From an uncultured Selenomonadaceae bacterium (lineage in GTDB: Bacteria > Bacillota > Negativicutes > Selenomonadales > Selenomonadaceae): 43,096 nt of DNA. Within the stretch, counting starts at the first letter, position 1; the number at the start of each line of letters is the position of its first letter. Made by a program: the position numbers and the translations under genes. The notes beneath the pieces are model-generated. The model made no database searches. It was not told where the DNA came from and worked only from the letters and a program-made list of their open reading frames with translations. Shown in pieces: positions 31,142 to 38,960 of this stretch. The DNA is taken from positions 1 to 43,096 of the forward strand of contig CAJOPN010000166.1 of the NCBI GenBank assembly GCA_905236285.1, in the 5' to 3' direction.

Positions 31142-31218
31142 AGTTGCAGGTTAATTTAAAAAAAGTTTATAATTGGGAAGTTTTTATAATTGTTGAGGGA
31201 CAATTAAAAACTGCAACT
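31142..31218 (+). promoter_or_regulatory. Candidate structured 5' leader upstream of ispH-rpsA
   Basis: 8-bp closing inverted repeat agttgcag (31142-31149)/ctgcaact (31211-31218), with internal hairpin agttttt-at-aattgt-tgaggg-acaatt-aaaaact (31179-31212). Confidence 0.5.
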
Positions 31219-31237
31219 TGATTGAAAAGGTGATCAA

Positions 31238-32068
31238 ATGGAAGTAGTTTTGGCGGAATATTTGGGTTTTTGCTACGGCGTGAAACGAGCAATAAAAATT
31301 GCGCGAGAGAATGCCGACGGTAAAAGTTGCACACTCGGCCCGATTATTCACAATCCGCAGATGGTTGCACGGCTTAAAAGTGAAGGCGTGGATTCTGTGG
31401 AGAATTTGACCGACATAGAGGGGGGAACAATAATAATCCGTTCGCACGGAGTCGGTCCACAAGTTTATGAGCAGGCAAAAGCAAAGGGATTGAAAATTAT
31501 CGATGCAACGTGCCCGTATGTCAAAAAAGCTCAACTTTCGGCAAAAAAACTTGTCGAAGAAGGTTATCAAGTCGTGATAATCGGCGAAAAAAATCATCCG
31601 GAAGTAAAAAGTATTTTTGAATGGTCAAATAATGAAGCTGTTATACTTGAGACTGAGGAAGAGGCAAAACAGTTTTCGTCTTGTCAAAAACTGGGGATAG
31701 TTTCGCAGACGACAGTTTCGGGAGAACGTTTCAAAAAAATTGTAATGCAGCTCACAGACAAATCGACAGAAATAAAAATTCTGCGTACGATCTGCACGGC
31801 AACCGATCAAAGACAAGCTGCGGCGATGGAACTTGCAGAAAAAGTTGAATTGATGCTCGTTATCGGCGGAAAAAATAGTGCAAACACAACCAGACTCGCG
31901 CAACTTTGTCGGAGTAAGTGCAAAACATATCATATAGAAACTGCTGAAGAACTTTCACCTGAATGGTTAAATGAAATTGAAAAAATAGGAATCACAGCCG
32001 GAGCCTCAACGCCGGGCTGGATAATCCGGGAGGTACAAAAGAAGTGTCAGACGATATTAAACGAATAG
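31238..32068 (+). CDS. ispH: 4-hydroxy-3-methylbut-2-enyl diphosphate reductase
   Basis: EYLGFCYGVKRAI, LGPIIHNPQ, IDATCPYVKKAQ, EKNHPEVK, TICTATDQRQ, GGKNSANTTRLAQLC. Confidence 0.97.
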   Translation: MEVVLAEYLGFCYGVKRAIKIARENADGKSCTLGPIIHNPQMVARLKSEGVDSVENLTDIEGGTIIIRSHGVGPQVYEQAKAKGLKIIDATCPYVKKAQLSAKKLVEEGYQVVIIGEKNHPEVKSIFEWSNNEAVILETEEEAKQFSSCQKLGIVSQTTVSGERFKKIVMQLTDKSTEIKILRTICTATDQRQAAAMELAEKVELMLVIGGKNSANTTRLAQLCRSKCKTYHIETAEELSPEWLNEIEKIGITAGASTPGWIIREVQKKCQTILNE

Positions 32069-33156
32069 AAGATATGGGTTCGCTTCTTGAAGAAGCCGGA
32101 GACATGGAAAATCTCAGAGAACATGAAGTTGTCGAAGGTACTGTTGTTCAAGTCAATCGTAATGAAGCATTTGTTGACATAGGTTATAAACAAGAAATTC
32201 CCGTTCCGAAAAGAGAACTTGCTTATCCGGAGCCTGAATCTGCCGAAGATGTTGTTAAAGTCGGAGATAAAATTGATGTTTATATTCAATCACTCGGCGG
32301 CGAAAACGGCGGAGCACTTTCAAAAGTCAAAGCCGACAGAATGGTTGCTTGGAAAGATATTGAAGAAATCAGAGATCGCGGCGAGGCTGTAGATGCAAAA
32401 ATCAATTCGCTTACAAAGGGCGGTCTCGTTGCAATCGTTCATGGTCTTCGCGGTTTTATTCCTGCTTCTCAAATGGAACTTCATTACGTTAAAGACCTCA
32501 GCGTTTATGTAGGTCAAACAGTTAAGGTTGTCCCGATTGATATTGACATTCGTAAACAACGTCTCGTACTTTCGCGTCGTCGTCTTTTGGAAGAAGAACA
32601 GGTTAAAAAGCAGGACGAAATTTTTTCAACGATTGAAGCAGGTCAAACCGTCAAAGGCACGGTTAAACGTCTCGTTGATTACGGTGCATTTATTGACATC
32701 GGCGGAGTTGACGGTCTTGCTCATATCTCTGACCTTTCTTGGGAGCGTGTTAAATCGCCGTCTGATGTTCTCAAAGTCGGTGATGAAATTGATGTTTACA
32801 TTAAAAATGTTGACAACGATTCAAAAAGAATTTCGCTTTCAGTAAAAGAAACTCTTCCAGATCCGTGGCTTGAAAAATCCGAGAAGTATCACGAAGGAGA
32901 TCACATTGAAGGAAAAGTTATCAAGCTGACAGATTTTGGTGCCTTCATGGAAATTGAATCCGGTTTTGACGGACTTATTCCGATGGGAGAGCTTTGCGAT
33001 CACAGAATTGAAAAAGCTGAAGAGGCTGTTAAAGACGGTGAAATTGTCGTTGTTAAAATTATGAAGATTGATCCGAAACGTAAAAGAATTTCTCTTTCAA
33101 TCAATAGAGCAAAACGCGATCCCAATGCTGAAGTTGTTAAACGTTATCAAGAGTAA
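32044..33156 (+). CDS. rpsA: 30S ribosomal protein S1 (four S1 repeats)
   Basis: Repeats GTVVQVNRNEAFVDIGYK..., DAKINSLTKGGLVA..., VKGTVKRLVDYGAFIDIGGVDGLAHISDLSW, IEGKVIKLTDFGAFMEI. GTG start inside the ispH 3' end. Confidence 0.94.
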   Translation: MSDDIKRIEDMGSLLEEAGDMENLREHEVVEGTVVQVNRNEAFVDIGYKQEIPVPKRELAYPEPESAEDVVKVGDKIDVYIQSLGGENGGALSKVKADRMVAWKDIEEIRDRGEAVDAKINSLTKGGLVAIVHGLRGFIPASQMELHYVKDLSVYVGQTVKVVPIDIDIRKQRLVLSRRRLLEEEQVKKQDEIFSTIEAGQTVKGTVKRLVDYGAFIDIGGVDGLAHISDLSWERVKSPSDVLKVGDEIDVYIKNVDNDSKRISLSVKETLPDPWLEKSEKYHEGDHIEGKVIKLTDFGAFMEIESGFDGLIPMGELCDHRIEKAEEAVKDGEIVVVKIMKIDPKRKRISLSINRAKRDPNAEVVKRYQE

Positions 33157-33175
33157 GAAAATTTTTTTGCACATT

Positions 33176-33206
33176 AAAAATCTTCCGTTTGGGAGATTTT
33201 TTTTTT
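33176..33206 (+). terminator. Intrinsic terminator after rpsA
   Basis: aaaaatcttccgtttgggagattttttttt. Confidence 0.8.
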
Positions 33207-33280
33207 TACGGCTAAAAATTATTGACTTTCAAAGAAAAAATTTGTCAATGAATTTCATATTTTGCTTTTTTAATTATCTA

Positions 33281-33309
33281 TTTACAGTTAAAAAATATTC
33301 GATTATAAT
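33281..33309 (+). promoter_or_regulatory. Promoter for the DUF3084 gene
   Basis: TTTACA-17 bp-TATAAT. Confidence 0.6.
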
Positions 33310-33366
33310 AAGTTGCGATTGAGTGAACTCTCAATATAAAAACAAAGAAAGCAGGGCATTCAAAAA

Positions 33367-34617
33367 TTGTATGGCTTATACTTAATATTGGTGTTGGTAG
33401 TGACGGGAGGAGCAATAGCATTTATAGGCGATCGACTCGGCACGAAGATAGGCAAGAAAAGATTGTCGCTGTTCGGCTTGAGACCTCGACACACTTCAAA
33501 TATTATAACCGTAATCACCGGATTTGTGATAACAGCTTTGACGATCGGAATAATGTCGGCTACCTCTGAAAATGTTCGTACAGCTTTATTCGGAATGGAA
33601 GAACTTAACGCAAATCTTGCATCAAAACAGCATGAACTTGAAAATCTTTCCGATGAATTAATTTTGGCTACGAATGAATATCAGCAAGCAAATGAAGATT
33701 TAAAAAAATCGAAAGATGAAATAGAAGAATTAAAAAATGAGCAGACCGAATTGAAAGAAGAATCCGATCGACTCAAGCAAGGCAATGAAGAACTTGAATT
33801 GAAAAATGCAAAATTAATTTCGGACAATGAAAATTTATCAAACACGAATGAAAATCTCACATTAAACAATGCAAAACTTTCAAGCGACAACGAAACATTG
33901 ACAAAAAATAATTCCGAATTGACGGCGAACAATGAAAAACTTCAGAGCGACAATCAAAATTTGGAAACGCATAACGAACAACTTCGCGACGGAATAGTTG
34001 CAATTCGTGAAGGGGATATAATATTTCGTGCCGGTGAAATTTTGGCAAGCGGAATTATAAAAGGAAATAGAGAGGCATCTGAAATTGTCAAGGACATAGA
34101 TAATTTGGCAGACATTGCAACGACGAATGTATCAAGAAAAATCGGCAGCACGGGAGAAGATTCGTCCGTTTGGATTTATCAGCCTGAATTGTCGGAGGCA
34201 GTCAAGGCAATTTCTGCGAGTAATCAAGATGTTTTTTTAAGAATAGTTGCGGCAGGAAATTTAATGCGCGGTGAACCTGTCCGCAGTAATTTGGAACTTT
34301 TCAAAAACAATAAAATTTATGACAAAGATGAATTTATAATTGCGAAGGCATACGAGATAAAAGACGGAATCAATTCGGAGCAAATCATCAGAAATTTCTT
34401 GCATGATGTAAATCAAGCAGCAACGGCAAAAGGAATTTTAACAGATCCGATAACAGGTTCAGTCGGAGTAATGGAAGGTTCACAATTATATCAGTTGGTC
34501 GATGCAATTTCAAAAACGAAAGGTTTAATAGTTTTAACAGCATTTGCAAGAGACGAAACAACGACAATGGGACCTTTGAGATTGAATATCAAACTTGAAC
34601 ACTCGAAAGAAGGATAA
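33367..34617 (+). CDS. DUF3084-like membrane protein with long coiled coil
   Basis: N-terminal YLILVLVVTGGAIAFIGDRLGTKIGKKRLSLFGLRPRHTS followed by coiled coil; TTG start. Confidence 0.85.
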   Translation: MYGLYLILVLVVTGGAIAFIGDRLGTKIGKKRLSLFGLRPRHTSNIITVITGFVITALTIGIMSATSENVRTALFGMEELNANLASKQHELENLSDELILATNEYQQANEDLKKSKDEIEELKNEQTELKEESDRLKQGNEELELKNAKLISDNENLSNTNENLTLNNAKLSSDNETLTKNNSELTANNEKLQSDNQNLETHNEQLRDGIVAIREGDIIFRAGEILASGIIKGNREASEIVKDIDNLADIATTNVSRKIGSTGEDSSVWIYQPELSEAVKAISASNQDVFLRIVAAGNLMRGEPVRSNLELFKNNKIYDKDEFIIAKAYEIKDGINSEQIIRNFLHDVNQAATAKGILTDPITGSVGVMEGSQLYQLVDAISKTKGLIVLTAFARDETTTMGPLRLNIKLEHSKEG

Positions 34618-34627
34618 AAATTTGATA

Positions 34628-35026
34628 ATGGCGATAGATCCCGGTCGTGACAAATGCGGCGTTGTCGTGATTGATGAAGTCGGCGAAATAAAATTTCAAC
34701 GTGTAATTGAAACTTCGACATTGGAAAGTGTAATTTTGGAACTTGAAAAAAATTTTGAATTAAAAAAAATAATTTTGGGAGACGGCACGACGAGCAAATC
34801 AACGGCGAAAAAAATTTCAGAAACGACAAAGGCAGAAATAAAAATTGTCGATGAGAAACATACAACCGAAGAGGCTCGAAAACTTTATTGGGAAAAAAAT
34901 TCTCCCAAAGGCTGGAGAAAATTATTGCCGACTTCAATGCAAGTGCCGCCTGTTCCCGTTGATGATTTGGTTGCGGAAATTTTGGTGAAAAGATTTCTGA
35001 AAAGTTTGGAGAGTGATGAAAGATGA
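34628..35026 (+). CDS. RuvC/YqgF-like RNase H-fold protein
   Basis: MAIDPGRDKCGVVVID and VDEKHTTEEARKLYWEKNSPKGWRKLLP; start re-assigned from the TTG at 34595 (alternative TTG at 34622). Confidence 0.75.
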   Translation: MAIDPGRDKCGVVVIDEVGEIKFQRVIETSTLESVILELEKNFELKKIILGDGTTSKSTAKKISETTKAEIKIVDEKHTTEEARKLYWEKNSPKGWRKLLPTSMQVPPVPVDDLVAEILVKRFLKSLESDER

Positions 35027-35493
35027 GCGAGACAAAAAAATATCAAAGACCCGATTGGGACGAATATTTTTTAGAAATTGCAAAATCAGTAGGACGGCGT
35101 GCGACATGTTTAAGGAGACGTTACGGAGCAATAATCGTCAAAGATAAAATTATCATCAGCACAGGTTATAACGGTTCTCCTCGTGGTGAGGCAAATTGTA
35201 TTGACACTGGAATTTGTGAACGTGAAAGATTAAAAGTTCCTAAAGGTGAACGTTATGAACTTTGTGTTGCAGTTCACGCCGAACAAAATGCAATAATAAA
35301 TGCCGATCCTATTAAAATGGAAGGATCGACGATTTATATCGCAGGTTTTAATGTCGCCGATGACTCGATTGCATCGGGAGAACCTTGCAAACTTTGCCGC
35401 CGTATGATTCAAAATGCAAAAATTTCAACGGTTATTTTTCAAAATGAGTTCGGCGAATTAAAAAAATTAAAGCCGAGTGAAATTAAAAATTAA
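35023..35493 (+). CDS. dCMP deaminase / ComEB-like cytidine-deaminase-fold protein
   Basis: HAEQNAI and PCKLCRRMI zinc motifs; RPDWDEYFLEIAKSVGRRATCLRR. Confidence 0.93.
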   Translation: MSETKKYQRPDWDEYFLEIAKSVGRRATCLRRRYGAIIVKDKIIISTGYNGSPRGEANCIDTGICERERLKVPKGERYELCVAVHAEQNAIINADPIKMEGSTIYIAGFNVADDSIASGEPCKLCRRMIQNAKISTVIFQNEFGELKKLKPSEIKN

Positions 35494-36797
35494 TCATTGC
35501 AGGGACAAATCGGCTTATCGAAATATTGACTTACAATTTTAACTGCACAGTACTGACCGCACATTGAGCAAGCCTCTTCATCAGCTTGATTGCGAGTACT
35601 GCGTTTTTTTATTGCAAGTTCGGGATCAATTGCGAGTTTCATTTGTTCATTCCAGTCAAGATTTTTTCTTGCACGTGCCATTTTCAAATCCCAATCGCGA
35701 GCTCCGTTAATTCCTTTTACAATATCGGCAGCGTGAGCGGCAATTCTCGAAACAATAACGCCGTCGTGAACGTCTTGAATTGTCGGCAATGCCAAATGTT
35801 CGGCAGGAGTAACGTAACAAAGAAAATCTGCGCCGCTGACTGCCGCCAAAGTTCCGCCGATTGCTGCCGTTATATGGTCATATCCCGGTGCAATATCTGT
35901 TACAAGCGGTCCGAGTACATAAAACGGAGCATTTCGGCACAGACGTTTTTCAAGTTTCATATTCGCTTCAATCTGATCAAACGGAACATGTCCGGGACCT
36001 TCAACCATGACTTGTACTCCGCGTTTCCATGCTCTGTCAACAAGTTCGCCGAGTGTAATCAATTCAGTCAACTGTCCGCGATCGGTGGCATCAGCAATGC
36101 AGCCCGGTCTCATTCCGTCGCCGAGACTTATCGTCACGTCATATTTTTCACAAATGTCAAGAATATCATCGTAACGTTCATAAAATGGATTTTCTTTTTC
36201 ATTGTGAAGAATCCAGGCCGCAATAAATGATCCGCCTCGACTTACTATATCCATTTCGCGTTTCTGCCGACGCATTTTTTCAATCGCCTCTCGTGACACT
36301 CCGCAATGAAGAGTCATAAAATCCGCACCGTCTTTTGAATGCATTTCAATCGTCTGCAAAATATCTTCTTCAGTCATTTCGACTACTGCTCCGTGCTCGC
36401 GAATTGCTTTTACTGCCGCTTGATAAATCGGAACTGTACCGACCATTATCGTTGAATGTTCAATTATTTTTTTTCTCGACTCATCAATATTGTTTCCCGT
36501 AGACAAATCCATAACCGAATCTGCTCCGCATTTAATCGCCTCGTCAAGTTTTTCAAGTTCAGGCTCGATATTCGGAAATGTGCTCGACGTTCCGATATTT
36601 GCATTGACTTTTGTTTTCAACCCTTCGCCGACTCCGCACGGTTTCAAATTTTTGTGATTGATATTCGCACAAATTGCAATCGTTCCTTTCGCAACTCTTT
36701 GACGAATTATTTCAACCGACAAATTTTCTTGTTCGGCAATTATTTTCATTTCATCGGTAATTTTTCCTTCGCGTGCTTTTTGCATTTGTGTTGACAT
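35490..36797 (-). CDS. thiC: Phosphomethylpyrimidine synthase
   Basis: MTLHCGVSRE, SRGGSFIAAWILHN, VEGPGHVPFDQIEANM, ACSMCGQYCAVK. Confidence 0.98.
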   Translation of the reverse strand: MSTQMQKAREGKITDEMKIIAEQENLSVEIIRQRVAKGTIAICANINHKNLKPCGVGEGLKTKVNANIGTSSTFPNIEPELEKLDEAIKCGADSVMDLSTGNNIDESRKKIIEHSTIMVGTVPIYQAAVKAIREHGAVVEMTEEDILQTIEMHSKDGADFMTLHCGVSREAIEKMRRQKREMDIVSRGGSFIAAWILHNEKENPFYERYDDILDICEKYDVTISLGDGMRPGCIADATDRGQLTELITLGELVDRAWKRGVQVMVEGPGHVPFDQIEANMKLEKRLCRNAPFYVLGPLVTDIAPGYDHITAAIGGTLAAVSGADFLCYVTPAEHLALPTIQDVHDGVIVSRIAAHAADIVKGINGARDWDLKMARARKNLDWNEQMKLAIDPELAIKKRSTRNQADEEACSMCGQYCAVKIVSQYFDKPICPCND

Positions 36798-36821
36798 TTT
36801 TTTCTTTCCTTCCAAAAATTT

Positions 36822-37466
36822 TTAATTCGTTTTGTTTCTGTCCATGAAATTTAATAATCTTTCAAGCGGCAGAATTTTTAAAATGATGAAACAGATTATA
36901 CTTTCAGGCAAAAAATAAGTTGAATTTGCAGTCAATGAATAAATTATCGGTGACATTCCTTCGGGAGCATATGACGAGAAAAATACCACGCCTGAAATAA
37001 AATGACATGCAAATCGACTTAAAAAAGCAATCGCCGTTGACAAAAATTTGTGTGCGGGAATCAATGCTGCCAATCCCAATGACATGTAAGGCAGAGGATA
37101 ATCAAATAAAACTTGTATCGGATGCAAAATAAACGGATCTTGCAAAATTGCAATCAATCCGTATAAAAATCCTGCCAATGCTCCCGTACTTATTCCGTAT
37201 CTGTAAGACAGCAGCAGTAATGGTATCATTGATCCCAAAGTTACGCTGCCGCCTTGAGGGAAATGATAAATTCTCAGCTGCTGAAGTATCACGGAGAACG
37301 CCAGCATTAACGATATATAAACAAGCATGCCGGCTGTAAATTTTATTTTGCTTATGTAAATTGAAAAACAAATTAAAATGAAAACTCCGAGTATCGCGAA
37401 TGAAACGCTCGGACTTGATAAAATTTCTGATACATTATTGAAAAGAGTGTCAATCAAAAATATCAC
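36822..37466 (-). CDS. thiT: ThiT-like ECF transporter S component (thiamine)
   Basis: YHFPQGGSVTLGSMIPLLLLSYRYGISTGALAGFLYGL; downstream of a TPP riboswitch. Confidence 0.85.
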   Translation of the reverse strand: MIFLIDTLFNNVSEILSSPSVSFAILGVFILICFSIYISKIKFTAGMLVYISLMLAFSVILQQLRIYHFPQGGSVTLGSMIPLLLLSYRYGISTGALAGFLYGLIAILQDPFILHPIQVLFDYPLPYMSLGLAALIPAHKFLSTAIAFLSRFACHFISGVVFFSSYAPEGMSPIIYSLTANSTYFLPESIICFIILKILPLERLLNFMDRNKTN

Positions 37467-37483
37467 CTCTCAAAAAAATTTTT

Positions 37484-38083
37484 TCACCAGCCGCTGAAAT
37501 ATTCTTCAACATTTTCACATTGCATAGGTCCGCGCATTGCACATGCTCCGATTGCTCCGGCTTGCAATACTTCAGAAATATTATTTTTATTTATTCCACC
37601 GATTGCATAAACCGGTATTGTTACATTTTTTATGACATCTCTGAAAAAATCCATTCCGCGCGGCTCAATATGTCTTTTGCTGAGTGTGTCGAAAATATGA
37701 CCGGCAATTATATAATTGCAACCTGCCGATTGAGCTTTTCGAGCCTCCTCTTCGCTGTGACATGATGCACCGATATTTTTAAAAAATTTTTTCTCGTCCG
37801 CACTCATTATTCTTAAATTTGTAAATGTCATATGAATTGATTCGGCTTTGAATTTGATTGCCGTTTCGATGAAATTATGCAGAATACATTTAACATTTTC
37901 TTTTTCACAAATTTTAATTACATCTTTGGCGAGGTCTTCATATTCCGATTCAGTCAAATCTTTTTCGCGGAGTAATATTGCTCTCGGTTTATACTTAACT
38001 ATTTCTTCCACTCTTTTCAAAAGATCTCCGTTGCAAATTTTTCGATTCGTCACACAAATTAATTTTTGAATTGCCGTCTCCAT
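37484..38083 (-). CDS. ThiE/TenI-family protein
   Basis: LICVTNRKICNGDL, LLREKDLTESEY, IAGHIFDT, PVYAIGGINKNNISEVLQAGAIGACAMRG. Confidence 0.85.
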   Translation of the reverse strand: METAIQKLICVTNRKICNGDLLKRVEEIVKYKPRAILLREKDLTESEYEDLAKDVIKICEKENVKCILHNFIETAIKFKAESIHMTFTNLRIMSADEKKFFKNIGASCHSEEEARKAQSAGCNYIIAGHIFDTLSKRHIEPRGMDFFRDVIKNVTIPVYAIGGINKNNISEVLQAGAIGACAMRGPMQCENVEEYFSGW

Positions 38084-38125
38084 TTTCGCACCTCATTAAA
38101 ATTTTTTTAAAGATTTTCAATGAAA

Positions 38126-38626
38126 TTATTTCTCTTTAACAAAAATTTTTCCTTTTAATTTTTTAACGACAATTCCAGCTAAAATTGAACCGCAGACGGT
38201 AGAAATCAAAAACGGAATTACATAAACATAAAAAGCAATGTCACCGGCATTTTTTCCCATGAACAAAATTGCAATCGGATATGACAATAAACCGCCGATA
38301 ATTCCCGTTCCGAATGATTCGGCCAAAACCGTATAAAAAATATTTTTCGTCTTTGAATAAATTATTCCGCTTAAAAATGCTCCGCACATACTGCCGGGAA
38401 ATGCAAGAAGACTTCCCAAGCCAAGCAAATTTCTTAAAAGACTTGCGGTGAAAGCGACTGAAACTCCGTAACGACTGCCGAGAAGTACCGCGCAAAAAAT
38501 ATTTACCATATGTTGAACAGGTGCGCATCTGCTGCCGAAAATCGGAAACGATAAAACACTTCCTGAAACGGCGACTGCAGTCAAAAAAGCAGCAAGGACA
38601 ATTTTTTTTGTCGAATCATCTTTCAT
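38126..38626 (-). CDS. thiW: ThiW-like ECF transporter S component
   Basis: SGSVLSFPIFGSRCAPVQHMVNIFCAVLLGSRYGVSVAF; first gene after the TPP riboswitch. Confidence 0.88.
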   Translation of the reverse strand: MKDDSTKKIVLAAFLTAVAVSGSVLSFPIFGSRCAPVQHMVNIFCAVLLGSRYGVSVAFTASLLRNLLGLGSLLAFPGSMCGAFLSGIIYSKTKNIFYTVLAESFGTGIIGGLLSYPIAILFMGKNAGDIAFYVYVIPFLISTVCGSILAGIVVKKLKGKIFVKEK

Positions 38627-38637
38627 TTAATCACCTC

Positions 38638-38688
38638 AAAAAAAAATTTTTAGAAAAATTGCCTGAAAAGATAATTTCTCTAAAAATT
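38638..38688 (-). terminator. Riboswitch-controlled intrinsic terminator
   Basis: Minus strand aatttttagagaaatt...aatttttctaaaaatt stem followed by a T-run, between riboswitch and thiW SD. Confidence 0.7.
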
Positions 38689-38717
38689 CTTTCTGATTTA
38701 AAAAATTTAAAAAAATT

Positions 38718-38797
38718 CCTACGTCGGCATTATCCGAATCAGGTCAAGCGGTCGAAGTTTTAAACTTCCTCTCAGCCCATTCAATGAGCTCCCATTT
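38718..38797 (-). promoter_or_regulatory. TPP riboswitch (THI element)
   Basis: Minus strand GGGAGCTC...GGGCTGAGAGGAAG...CTTCGACCGCTTGACCTGATTCGGATAATGCCGACGTAGG. Confidence 0.97.
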
Positions 38798-38889
38798 TTT
38801 TTATTTCATTTTCAATTTTATTCAACAAAATTTTTTATTTTTTTTTTATTTATTTCGTCACAGCAAAAATTTTTCCTTCTTTAAAATTG

Positions 38890-38918
38890 TTGACGCAATT
38901 TGACAACTGATTTATAAT
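38890..38918 (+). promoter_or_regulatory. Promoter for glmS
   Basis: TTGACG-17 bp-TATAAT; short leader. Confidence 0.7.
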
Positions 38919-38960
38919 TTAAAAATTCTTAAAAAATTTTTTTTGATTGGAGAAATTTAT

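Noticed and set aside
38800-38960. glmS ribozyme upstream of glmS
   Set aside because: The leader predicted from TTGACG-17-TATAAT is only about 36 nt and no glmS ribozyme core is present.
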